DNA of 64,000 bases from positions 1 through 64,000 of the forward strand of contig NZ_PDCP01000015.1 in NCBI RefSeq assembly GCF_002553505.1, read 5' to 3'. The notes under the pieces were generated by a model. The model was not told the DNA's origin, did not search any database, and worked only from the letters and a program-made list of their open reading frames with translations. Below are positions 8,501 through 16,215 of the stretch, piece after piece (positions within the stretch are counted from its first letter, which is position 1; each line of letters opens with the position of its first letter). The position numbers were made by a program, and so were the translations under genes. The DNA is from Mycolicibacterium agri (GTDB lineage Bacteria; Actinomycetota; Actinomycetes; Mycobacteriales; Mycobacteriaceae).

Positions 8501-9796
8501 GTGGAGAGCCGGACGAACGACACGAGTGCATGGCAGGCGCCGACCACGCTGGGGCCGGTGCACGCCACCGTCACGGTGCCCGGCTCGAAGTCGCAGACCA
8601 ACCGTGCGCTGGTGCTGGCCGCGCTGGCCACTCCGCAGGGGACGTCGACCATCAGCGGCGCGCTGCGCAGCCGCGACACCGACCTGATGATCGACGCGCT
8701 GAGTGCACTCGGTTTCATCGTCGACGGCGCCGACACCGAGCTGACGGTGAGCGGTGGGCTGCAGCCCTCCCCCGGCGCCCGAGTCGACTGCGGCCTCGCG
8801 GGCACCGTGCTGCGGTTCGTTCCACCGGTCGCGGCGCTGTCCACCGAAGCGGTGGTGTTCGACGGCGACGAGCAGGCCAGGGCCCGCCCGATCGCCCCGC
8901 TCCTGGACGCGCTGCGCGGACTTGGCGTGCAGATCGACGGCGACGGCCTGCCGTTCACGGTGCGCGGCCAAGGCGCGGTGGCAGGCGGCACCGTCGAGAT
9001 CGACGCGTCGGCGTCGTCGCAGTTCGTGTCCGGGCTGCTGCTGGCCGGCGCGGCGTTCACCGCAGGGCTGACGGTCGTGCACACCGGCGATTCGGTGCCG
9101 TCGGCCCCGCACGTGGCGATGACGGTGGCGATGCTGCGGGACGCGGGCGTCGACGTCGACGACACGCAGCGCAACCGCTGGCGCGTCTCACCCGGGCCCG
9201 TCGCTGCGCGGCACTGGGCCATCGAGCCGGATCTGTCGAACGCCGTGCCGTTCCTCGCCGCCGCGGTGGTCAGCGGGGGCACGGTGCGGATCACCGGGTG
9301 GCCGCCGGTGAGCACCCAACCGGCCGACGCGATCCTTGCGATCCTGCAGAAGCTGGGTTCGACTGTGCGGCACGCCGATTCGTATCTCGAAGTGCAGGGT
9401 TCGCAGTTCTACGGCGGGTTCGACGTCGACCTGCACGACGTCGGCGAGCTGACACCGGCGGTCGCGGCGCTGGCCGCGCTGGCGACGCCGGGCCAGGTGT
9501 CGCGGCTGCGGGGCGTGGCCCATCTGCGCGGCCACGAGACTGACCGGCTCGCGGCCCTGAGCGCCGAAATCAACGGCCTCGGCGGCCGCTGCGAGGAGAC
9601 GCCCGACGGTCTGCTCATCACCGCCCAACCGCTGCACGGCGGGCTGTGGCGGTCCTATGCCGACCACCGGATGGCCACCGCGGGCGCGATCGTGGGCCTC
9701 CGAGTGCCCGGGGTCGAGGTGGAAGACATCGCCACGACCTCGAAGACGATGCCCGAATTCCCGCGAATGTGGGCCGACATGCTGGCCGGACAGTAA
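8501..9796 (+). CDS. aroA: 3-phosphoshikimate 1-carboxyvinyltransferase (EPSP synthase)
   Basis: A 431-residue enzyme of the shikimate pathway that joins PEP to shikimate-3-phosphate. The N-terminal [47 protein letters not shown] and [11 protein letters not shown] are all family signatures. The start is GTG 8501, 44 bases from the divergent SRAP start. The next gene, rsgA, starts 14 bases after the stop, so the pair is probably one transcript. Confidence 0.96.
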   Translation: MESRTNDTSAWQAPTTLGPVHATVTVPGSKSQTNRALVLAALATPQGTSTISGALRSRDTDLMIDALSALGFIVDGADTELTVSGGLQPSPGARVDCGLAGTVLRFVPPVAALSTEAVVFDGDEQARARPIAPLLDALRGLGVQIDGDGLPFTVRGQGAVAGGTVEIDASASSQFVSGLLLAGAAFTAGLTVVHTGDSVPSAPHVAMTVAMLRDAGVDVDDTQRNRWRVSPGPVAARHWAIEPDLSNAVPFLAAAVVSGGTVRITGWPPVSTQPADAILAILQKLGSTVRHADSYLEVQGSQFYGGFDVDLHDVGELTPAVAALAALATPGQVSRLRGVAHLRGHETDRLAALSAEINGLGGRCEETPDGLLITAQPLHGGLWRSYADHRMATAGAIVGLRVPGVEVEDIATTSKTMPEFPRMWADMLAGQ

Positions 9797-9810
9797 ACAA
9801 TGCCGCAGGG

Positions 9811-10800
9811 ATGAGCAGCAGAGACTACGACGAATCCGACGTCCGGATCCGACCGGGTCGGGGCTCTCGGCCGCGCACCAAGATACGGCCCGACCACGCC
9901 GACGCCCAGGAGGCGATGGTGGTGTCCGTCGATCGCGGACGGTGGGGTTGTGTGCTCGGCCGCGACCCGACGCGGCGCGTAACGGCGATGCGGGCCCGCG
10001 AACTCGGCCGCACCCCCATCGTCGTCGGCGACAATGTCGGGCTGGTCGGTGACCTTTCAGGGCGACCGGACACGTTGGCCCGCATCGTGCGGCGCGGCGA
10101 ACGGCGAACGGTGTTGCGGCGCACCGCAGACGACACCGACCCGACCGAACGCGTCATCGTCGCCAACGCCGACCAGTTGATGGTCGTCGTGTCGCTGGCC
10201 GACCCGCCGCCGCGCACCGGCCTCGTCGAGCGCGCCCTGATCGCCGCCTATGCCGGCGGCCTCGAGCCCATCCTCTGTTTGACCAAAACCGATCTCGCAC
10301 CAGCCGAACCGTTCGCCGCGCAGTTCGCCGACCTCGACCTGACGATCACGACGGCCGGGCGCGACGATCCGCTCGACGCGCTCATCCCGTTGTTGACCGA
10401 CAAAGTGACGGTGCTGCTCGGCCATTCCGGTGTCGGCAAGTCGACATTGGTGAATCGGCTTGTGCCGGAGGCACATCGGGCGATCGGTGAGGTGTCCGGT
10501 GTCGGCAAGGGCCGGCACACGTCGACGCAGTCGGTGGCCCTGCCGCTGGAGGGATCGGGCTGGATCATCGACACGCCCGGCATCCGCTCGTTCGGGCTGG
10601 CGCATATCGAGCCCGACGATGTGTTGCTGGCGTTCTCCGATCTGGCCGAGGCCATAAAAGACTGCCCGCGCGGGTGCGGCCATCTGGGGCCGCCGGCCGA
10701 TCCGGAGTGCGCGCTGGACACGCTCAGCGGGCCTGCCGCCGGCCGGGTCGCTGCGGCGCGCCGGCTGCTGACGGCGTTGGCGTCGGCGGACACCTACTAG
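9811..10800 (+). CDS. rsgA: Small ribosomal subunit biogenesis GTPase RsgA
   Basis: A 329-residue circularly permuted GTPase equal in length to Rv3228. An N-terminal OB-fold precedes the GTPase domain with motif order G4 (CLTKTD), G1 (GHSGVGKSTLVN), then G3 (DTPG). The C-terminal zinc-binding segment has CPRGCGH and PECALD. RsgA tests 30S maturation late in assembly. ATG 9811 was chosen by family length and its position just after aroA. Confidence 0.94.
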   Translation: MSSRDYDESDVRIRPGRGSRPRTKIRPDHADAQEAMVVSVDRGRWGCVLGRDPTRRVTAMRARELGRTPIVVGDNVGLVGDLSGRPDTLARIVRRGERRTVLRRTADDTDPTERVIVANADQLMVVVSLADPPPRTGLVERALIAAYAGGLEPILCLTKTDLAPAEPFAAQFADLDLTITTAGRDDPLDALIPLLTDKVTVLLGHSGVGKSTLVNRLVPEAHRAIGEVSGVGKGRHTSTQSVALPLEGSGWIIDTPGIRSFGLAHIEPDDVLLAFSDLAEAIKDCPRGCGHLGPPADPECALDTLSGPAAGRVAAARRLLTALASADTY

Positions 10801-10828
10801 ACACCAATTGGGCGCCTGTGACGTCTTG

Positions 10829-11053
10829 TCAGCGGTTGCGCAGGGCGTTGATGTGCCAGATACCCTTGTGGTTGTGCCAGCCCGGCGTCGCCTCGGGCGC
10901 TGGATCCGCCTTGACGCTGGGGGCATACGAGTATCCGGGACCGCTCGGCGTCGCGGCGCCGGCCATGCCCGCCAGCCCGACCGCCGCACCGCCGAGCAGG
11001 CTTCCGCCGACGGTCAGAAAAACGAGGTAACGAGCGAAGACGTTCTTGATCAT
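10829..11053 (-). CDS. Small secreted protein, 74 residues
   Basis: I do not recognise a family. The ATG at 11053 has a strong ribosome site (caggag, 9 bases away). The N-terminus has a basic start (MIKNVFARY), a hydrophobic core rich in Leu, Val, Gly and a likely signal-peptidase site after GMAGAA. The mature part is about 45 residues, Pro-rich, with WHNHKGIWHINAL near the end and no cysteine. It lies opposite rsgA and divergent from the aldo/keto reductase gene. Confidence 0.65.
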   Translation of the reverse strand: MIKNVFARYLVFLTVGGSLLGGAAVGLAGMAGAATPSGPGYSYAPSVKADPAPEATPGWHNHKGIWHINALRNR

Positions 11054-11244
11054 TGCGAATTCTCCTGTGTCGATAGGCTTTCCGATGACCTCAGCGTGTC
11101 GCAAGGCAGCGTCGGAATCTGTCCGGCAGTCGGCCAATCACCTGGGGGATTCCTGTGTCCGCCGTTCGGTGGACATAAATCACCGATGTGCCGTGTTTGA
11201 CCTGTTCGATCACCGGGCAGGCACCCTTCGAAGGAGGATCAACC

Positions 11245-12090
11245 GTGAGCCAAGTACCGAACATCGAACTCAATGACGGCAACCGAATCCCGCAGCTCGG
11301 GTTCGGGGTGTTTCAGATCGACCCGGCCGAGACCGCCGAAGCCGTGCGCAAGGCGCTTGAGGTCGGCTACCGCCACATCGACACCGCGGAGATGTATCAG
11401 AACGAGGCCGGAGTGGGCCAGGGCATCCGCGACGCCGGCATAGACCGCTCCGAGGTGTACATCACCAGCAAGCTCAACAACGGCTATCACCGGCCCGACG
11501 ATGCCCGCCGGGCGTTCGACAAGACACTCGAGGAGTTGGGCTACGACTACGTCGACCTCTTCTTGATCCACTGGCCGTTGCCCACGCTCTACGACGGCGA
11601 CTTCGTCTCCACCTGGCGCACGCTCGAGGAATTCAAGAAGGACGGCCGCGCCCGCAGCATCGGCGTGTCGAACTTCCAGGTGCCGCACCTGGAACGGTTG
11701 GCCAAGGAAACCGAGACGGTGCCTGCGGTGAACCAGATCGAGGTGCACCCGTACTTCACCAATGAGAAGGTGCGCGCCTACGACCGCGAGCACGGCATCG
11801 CCACCGAGGCGTGGTCGCCGATAGCGCAGGGCAAGGTGCTCGGCGATCAGGTGGTCGAGGGAATCGCGAAGGCGACGGGTAAGACCCCAGCGCAGGTGGT
11901 GTTGCGCTGGCATATTCAGCGCGGCGACATCGTGTTTCCGAAGTCGGTCACCGAGAGCCGCATCAAGGAGAACTTCGAGATCTTCGACTTCGAACTCAGC
12001 CAGGACGACATGGATGCGCTGACCGAACTGGACAAGGGCGAGAAGGGCCGCACCGGGCCGAATCCGGACACTTTCGACTACATCCCCTGA
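11245..12090 (+). CDS. Aldo/keto reductase
   Basis: A 281-residue NADPH-dependent reductase of the 2,5-diketo-gluconate reductase type. The catalytic tetrad is visible: D46 and Y51 (DTAEMYQN), K76 (SKLNN) and H109 (LIHWP). The cofactor segment PKSVTESRIKEN is near the C-terminus. GTG 11245 has an excellent ribosome site (aaggagg). The natural substrate cannot be read from sequence; the family handles reactive aldehydes and ketones such as methylglyoxal. Confidence 0.9.
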   Translation: MSQVPNIELNDGNRIPQLGFGVFQIDPAETAEAVRKALEVGYRHIDTAEMYQNEAGVGQGIRDAGIDRSEVYITSKLNNGYHRPDDARRAFDKTLEELGYDYVDLFLIHWPLPTLYDGDFVSTWRTLEEFKKDGRARSIGVSNFQVPHLERLAKETETVPAVNQIEVHPYFTNEKVRAYDREHGIATEAWSPIAQGKVLGDQVVEGIAKATGKTPAQVVLRWHIQRGDIVFPKSVTESRIKENFEIFDFELSQDDMDALTELDKGEKGRTGPNPDTFDYIP

Positions 12091-12108
12091 CACATCCGCC
12101 ACATTGGA

Positions 12109-12152
12109 CTATCTGGTCTCATTTCTGCAGATAGATCCATTGACTGATGGAT
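12109..12152. repeat. Two adjacent small hairpins in an AT-rich gap
   Basis: CTATCTG/CAGATAG (12109-12115, 12128-12134) is followed directly by ATCCAT/ATGGAT (12135-12140, 12147-12152). They lie after the aldo/keto reductase stop and before the lipoprotein gene. They could end the first transcript or serve as protein sites for the second; the sequence does not decide. Confidence 0.4.
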
Positions 12153-12214
12153 GAATTGGACGATATAGTTCAGTTCGCGTTATCACATCATCCGTGTACG
12201 AACAGGACTACATC

Positions 12215-12493
12215 ATGAGAGCAGGCCGGCTGTCCCGCCGCGTCGCCGCCTCACTCGGCATCGCCGCCATCATTTCGATGGGGGCATTGACCGCGTGTGC
12301 CGGTGAGGAGGAAGAGGCCCCCACTGAAACAACAACTACGACAACGACAACCACCACGACGACGACGGCGCCGGCCGAACCGACCGAGAAGGCACCGCGC
12401 ATCGATCCCGGCGGGCCGAACCCGTTCTCACCGCAGATCACGGCGCCCGCAGCGCCGACAGCGATCCCGGGGAACAAAGAGAACACCGGCTAG
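12215..12493 (+). CDS. Thr-rich putative lipoprotein
   Basis: A 92-residue protein of unknown function. The signal sequence ends in a lipobox, LTAC, near residue 27, so the mature protein should be lipid-anchored at the outer face of the plasma membrane. After a Glu-rich stretch come 13 consecutive threonines, then a Pro-rich tail. I chose ATG 12215 (MRAGRLSRRV), which gives a proper signal peptide. The Thr/Pro composition fits a cell-wall-spanning stalk and possible O-mannosylation. Confidence 0.65.
   Translation: MRAGRLSRRVAASLGIAAIISMGALTACAGEEEEAPTETTTTTTTTTTTTTAPAEPTEKAPRIDPGGPNPFSPQITAPAAPTAIPGNKENTG
12329..12367 (+). repeat. ACN trinucleotide run (13 Thr codons)
   Basis: Thirteen threonine codons in a row, mixing ACA, ACC, ACG and one ACT. 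The mixture argues against recent slippage of a pure repeat; the four ACG codons at the end are the only homogeneous part. Confidence 0.85.
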
Positions 12494-12512
12494 CAGCCAC
12501 CGACGGACGGAC

Positions 12513-12543
12513 CGAGCGGGCCAGTTACCGACTGGTCCGCTCG
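12513..12543. terminator. Shared terminator between lipoprotein and TetR genes
   Basis: Twelve-bp arms (12513-12524 and 12532-12543) pair with one G-T wobble around a 7-base loop, and ccgtttt follows. It sits between convergent stops and overlaps the last codons of the TetR gene. Confidence 0.7.
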
Positions 12544-13175
12544 CCGTTTTCTGGGGCGAACGACATGATGTGGGCAATGGCGGCATCCAGCGACGTCTGC
12601 ATCAGTCGGGGGTCGTGGGCGGTCTGCGACAGCAGGTAGCCGCCCTCGACCGCGGCCAGCAGTCCGGTGGCAAGAGCCTTTGCGTCGATGTCGTCGCGCA
12701 GCACACCGTTGTCGCGCATCCGCTCGAGTGCCCCGGCCAGGATGGAGCGCCATTCGGCGAAATGCTCGGCCAGCGAAGCCCTGGCTTTGTCGTCGGTGTC
12801 GGACAGCTCAGCGGCCAGCGAGCCCAGCTCGCACCCCCACAGCCCGCGCCGCAGCACACAACGCTGCACCATCGCGTCGCGCCATTGTTGAAGTCCGCGA
12901 AGGGAATCCACCTTCTCCAGCCGCAGCCGCTGCCAGGACAGGATCTCCTGGGCGCGCAGGTTGATCACTTCGTAGACAAGCTCCGACTTGTCCTCGAAGT
13001 GCTGATAGAACTGCGACTTACTGGTGGCGCTGGCAGCCAACACCTCGTCGATGGTGGTGGTCGCCACGCCCTGCACATGCATCAGCTCCGCAGCGGCGAG
13101 CACGATCCGGTTGCGGGTCGCGGCACCGCGTGAGGTCAGTCGAGACTTCGCCCCGCGATGGGTTTGCGGCGACAC
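12525..13175 (-). CDS. TetR-family regulator next to desA3
   Basis: A 216-residue TetR regulator. The helix-turn-helix covers about residues 20-65, with TTIDEVLAASATSKSQFYQHFEDKSE, split here as TTIDEVLAAS and SKSQFYQHF. The C-terminal ligand domain shows no distinctive motif. It starts at GTG 13175, 30 bases after the desA3 stop on the same strand, so it may be the last gene of the reductase-desaturase unit and a good candidate to control it through the palindromes upstream. Confidence 0.85.
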   Translation of the reverse strand: MSPQTHRGAKSRLTSRGAATRNRIVLAAAELMHVQGVATTTIDEVLAASATSKSQFYQHFEDKSELVYEVINLRAQEILSWQRLRLEKVDSLRGLQQWRDAMVQRCVLRRGLWGCELGSLAAELSDTDDKARASLAEHFAEWRSILAGALERMRDNGVLRDDIDAKALATGLLAAVEGGYLLSQTAHDPRLMQTSLDAAIAHIMSFAPENGERTSR

Positions 13176-13205
13176 CCCACAACTGTAACTCGTTGGTCCA
13201 ATCTG

Positions 13206-14459
13206 CTAGGCCGCGCGGTCAGCACGAGCCAACAGCTTGGCCGCGCGCTTGTCGCGCCGGCGCTGCCGCACCGCGGCGATCGCGGACTTCAGTCCACGCC
13301 GCTGCTCGGGTTCGAGCACCTCGAACATCCGCTCGCTGCGGGTTTCCGGCGCATCGTCGGCGGTGTCACGCAGGTACTTGTCCGGCAGCGACAGCTTGGC
13401 GATGGTCCGCCACGCCTTGGCGTACTGCAGCAGGAAATTGCCGGTGGTATAGGGCAGGTCGTACTTGTCGCACACTTCCCGCACTCGCAGCGAGGCCTCG
13501 TAGAGTCGATTGCTCGGCAGGTCCGGGTAGAGATGGTGCTCGATCTGGTGGCACAGGTTGCCGCTCATGAAGCGCAACACCGGCCCGTTCTCGAAGTTGG
13601 CGCTGCCCAGCATCTGACGCAGATACCACTGGCCCTTGGTTTCACCGACCATGTCGGTCTTGGTGAATTTCTCTGCGCCATCGGGGAAATGACCGCAGAA
13701 GATGACCGCGTTGGACCAGATGTTGCGGATGATGTTGGCCACCGCGTTGGCCTTCGCCGTCGAGGAGAAGCTCGCGGCTGGCGACACTGACGTCAGCGCC
13801 GGATAGGCAACGTAGTCCTTGAAGACCTGCTGGCCTGCCTTGGTGGAGAACTCGCGCAATCGCACCAAGGTGGCATCCCGGTTGTCGCGGCCCTTGAAGA
13901 TCTTGCCGAGTTCCAAGTGCTGCAGGCCGACTCCCCATTCGAAGAAGGTCGCGAGCATGGTGTTCCACACCAGGTTGAACAGGTTGTGCGGCTTCCATTT
14001 CTGGTCACGCGTCACCCGCAGCAGGCCGTAGCCCACGTCGTCGTCCATGCCCAGGATGTTGGTGTACTTGTGGTGCATGAAGTTATGGGTGAAGCGCCAG
14101 TGCTTGGAGGCGCCGCTCATATCCCATTCCCATGTGGAGGAATGGATTTCGGGATCGTTCATCCAATCCCACTGGCCGTGCATGACGTTGTGGCCGATCT
14201 CCATGTTCTCGATGATCTTGGCCACGCCGAGCGTGACGGCGCCTGCCCACCAGGCTGAGCGCTTCTTGCTGGCGGCCAACATCAGCCGGGCCGCGACCTC
14301 CAAGGTCCGTTGCGCGGCGATGGTGCGTCGGATGTAGCGCGCATCGCGATCACCGAGCGAGTCCTCGATGTCCTGTCGGATGGCATCCAGTTCGACGGCG
14401 AGGCTCTCGATGTCGGCGTCGGTCAGATGGGCGAATTCCGGGACGTCGGTTATGGCCAT
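13206..14459 (-). CDS. desA3: Acyl-CoA delta-9 desaturase DesA3
   Basis: A 417-residue membrane-type fatty acid desaturase matching Rv3229c. All three histidine boxes are present: GHNVMHGQW, HNFMHHKY and QIEHHLYPDLPSN. In M. tuberculosis DesA3 converts stearoyl-CoA to oleoyl-CoA and needs a dedicated reductase, which is encoded just upstream here. Hydrophobic stretches between the boxes fit a membrane enzyme. The tail after about residue 375 is rich in Arg and Lys. A ribosome site (aggagac) precedes ATG 14459. Confidence 0.93.
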   Translation of the reverse strand: MAITDVPEFAHLTDADIESLAVELDAIRQDIEDSLGDRDARYIRRTIAAQRTLEVAARLMLAASKKRSAWWAGAVTLGVAKIIENMEIGHNVMHGQWDWMNDPEIHSSTWEWDMSGASKHWRFTHNFMHHKYTNILGMDDDVGYGLLRVTRDQKWKPHNLFNLVWNTMLATFFEWGVGLQHLELGKIFKGRDNRDATLVRLREFSTKAGQQVFKDYVAYPALTSVSPAASFSSTAKANAVANIIRNIWSNAVIFCGHFPDGAEKFTKTDMVGETKGQWYLRQMLGSANFENGPVLRFMSGNLCHQIEHHLYPDLPSNRLYEASLRVREVCDKYDLPYTTGNFLLQYAKAWRTIAKLSLPDKYLRDTADDAPETRSERMFEVLEPEQRRGLKSAIAAVRQRRRDKRAAKLLARADRAA

Positions 14460-14482
14460 CGTCTGTCTCCTTTCTGCATACC

Positions 14483-14515
14483 TACGCTACCGTAACCTAC
14501 GGCGGCGTAGGTTAC
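14483..14515. promoter_or_regulatory. Operator-like palindromes before desA3
   Basis: Two overlapping dyads: TACGCTACCGTA (14483-14494, one mismatched pair) and GTAACCTACG-N4-CGTAGGTTAC (14492-14515, perfect 10-bp arms). They lie 24-56 bases before the desA3 start. Fifteen bases, taccgtaacctacgg, are identical to the site before the reductase gene, implying one regulator for both. Confidence 0.75.
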
Positions 14516-14528
14516 CAGCCAGTAAAGG

Positions 14529-15665
14529 CTAAGCGTCCAGCACGCAATCGCCAGAAGCTGCGGAAATGCAGGTCTGTACCCGGCTGCCGGGTTCGTGTTC
14601 AGTGCCTGTGCGCAGGTCGCGGACGTGCCCGTCGAGCAGGCCGACCACGCAGGACTGACAGATACCCATCCGGCACCCGAACGGCATCCGTACACCTGCG
14701 CTCTCGCCTGCCTCCATCAACGACGTGGCCGCGTCCACAGTGACGGATTTCCCGCTGCGCGCGAACTCAACCGTGCCGCCCTGTCCGTGCATCGCGGCGC
14801 GTGATGCCGCGAATCGCTCGAGGTGCAGTCGGTCGGCGACGCCCGCCGCGGCCCAGGTTGCCTCGGCGGCGTTGAGCATGCCCTCCGGCCCGCAGGCCCA
14901 GGTCTGCCGGTCGCGCCAGTCGGTCACCTCGTCGCCGATCCGCGACAGGTCGAGACGGCCCTGCTGGCGCGTGAGCCGCACGCGCAGTTGGTAGCCATTG
15001 CTACCGCGCTGCAGCTCGGCCAGCTCGGCCGCGAACATGAGCTCGGATTCCGTTGGCGCAGAATGTAAATGGACGATGTCGGTGATCTGGTTGCGCCGGG
15101 CCAGGGTGCGCAGCATCGACATCACGGGGGTGATGCCTGAGCCGCCCGTGATGAACAACACGGACGCCGGCGCGGGGTCGGGCATGACGAAGTTGCCCTG
15201 CGGGGCGGCCAGCCGCACGATCGTGCCCGGCGCCACCCCGCCGACGAGATGCGTCGACAAAAAGCCCTCGGGCATCGCCTTGACGGTGATGGTGATCGTC
15301 CGGCTACCCCGCACTGCGGGGGACGTCAGCGAGTACGAACGCCACCGCCAGCGCCCGTCGACGAGAAGGCCGATGCCGATGTACTGGCCGGGCTGGTAGT
15401 CGAGGGAGAAGCCCCATCCGGGCTTGATGACCAGCGTCGCGGAGTCAACCGTTTCGCGGCGCACCTCCAGCACCCGCCCGCGCAGCTCGCGCGCCGACCA
15501 CAGCGGATTGGCGAGTTGGAGGTAGTCGTCCGGCAGAAGGGGCGTCGTGATACGCCCGACGATCGTGCGCAACGCGTGCCAGCCTGGATGCTCCTTGGCC
15601 CCGGCGATCTTGGGCCGCACCGTATCGGCGACGTTGGCCGAGACCTTGACTTCGTTCTTGGCCAC
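14529..15665 (-). CDS. Ferredoxin-NADP oxidoreductase partner of DesA3 (Rv3230c-like)
   Basis: A 378-residue reductase: an FAD-binding barrel (RxYSLTSP near residue 110), an NAD(P) domain ([15 protein letters not shown]) and a C-terminal plant-type 2Fe-2S ferredoxin domain with cysteines in [11 protein letters not shown] and VQTC. It passes electrons from NADPH to the desaturase. GTG 15665 sits only three bases from the upstream operator and has no ribosome site, so either the message is leaderless or the true start is slightly downstream. It precedes desA3 by 69 bases. Confidence 0.9.
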   Translation of the reverse strand: MAKNEVKVSANVADTVRPKIAGAKEHPGWHALRTIVGRITTPLLPDDYLQLANPLWSARELRGRVLEVRRETVDSATLVIKPGWGFSLDYQPGQYIGIGLLVDGRWRWRSYSLTSPAVRGSRTITITVKAMPEGFLSTHLVGGVAPGTIVRLAAPQGNFVMPDPAPASVLFITGGSGITPVMSMLRTLARRNQITDIVHLHSAPTESELMFAAELAELQRGSNGYQLRVRLTRQQGRLDLSRIGDEVTDWRDRQTWACGPEGMLNAAEATWAAAGVADRLHLERFAASRAAMHGQGGTVEFARSGKSVTVDAATSLMEAGESAGVRMPFGCRMGICQSCVVGLLDGHVRDLRTGTEHEPGSRVQTCISAASGDCVLDA

Positions 15666-15667
15666 GC

Positions 15668-15698
15668 AACCTACGGTACCGTAACCTACGGTCCCGTA
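15668..15698. promoter_or_regulatory. Operator-like palindrome before the DesA3 reductase
   Basis: TACGGTACCGTA (15672-15683) is a perfect 12-base palindrome, followed by GTAACCTACGGTCCCGTA, whose first half continues the 15-base block shared with the desA3 site. It abuts the GTG start, so a bound repressor would cover the promoter or start region. Confidence 0.75.
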
Positions 15699-15708
15699 TC
15701 CAGTCGGG

Positions 15709-16206
15709 TTACAGCAATTCCAGCAGGAACGGCAGCTCTTGGGCGGCGTACCAGGCCAGGTCGTGGTCCTGGGCGTCGCCGACGGTCAACTCGGCGTCCT
15801 CGTCGCCGAGGTCGGCCGCGTCGACGGCTTCCACGGCGGCACGCACGGCCGATTCGGCGTCGGCGTTGTCGACATAGGCGGCCACCACGTTCTCGAACGC
15901 GATCGGACCGGCGAGCCGGACCACCGCTTCATCGAGGTCGGGCCGCGGGGTGGCGTCGTCGACCTCGGCCTCCACCACGGCGCGCCGGGGCGGCAGGGTG
16001 TCGTCGCCTTCGTCGCCCAGCAGGCGCATCGACGCCAGCGCCGCCTCGCGCAGCGCCACCTCGGCCAGTTCCTCGTCGTCGCCGGTGGCGTAGGACTCCC
16101 GTAGCGCCGGTGTCACCGCGAACGCGGTGTGGTTGACCGCAGCCAGCGACCGGTCGGCGACCAGTTTCTGCAGCATCGCCAGGGTGGCTGGAACGTAGAC
16201 ACGCAC
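15709..16206 (-). CDS. DUF6912 protein (Rv3231c-like)
   Basis: A 165-residue conserved actinobacterial protein of unknown function. It begins MRVYVPATL, is acidic and rich in Ala, Asp and Glu, and has no signal peptide or membrane helix. Position next to the DesA3 reductase matches Rv3231c. It ends 10 bases before the operator of the reductase gene but on the same strand, so readthrough into the reductase is possible. Confidence 0.8.
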   Translation of the reverse strand: MRVYVPATLAMLQKLVADRSLAAVNHTAFAVTPALRESYATGDDEELAEVALREAALASMRLLGDEGDDTLPPRRAVVEAEVDDATPRPDLDEAVVRLAGPIAFENVVAAYVDNADAESAVRAAVEAVDAADLGDEDAELTVGDAQDHDLAWYAAQELPFLLELL

Positions 16207-16215
16207 CAGCAGAGG

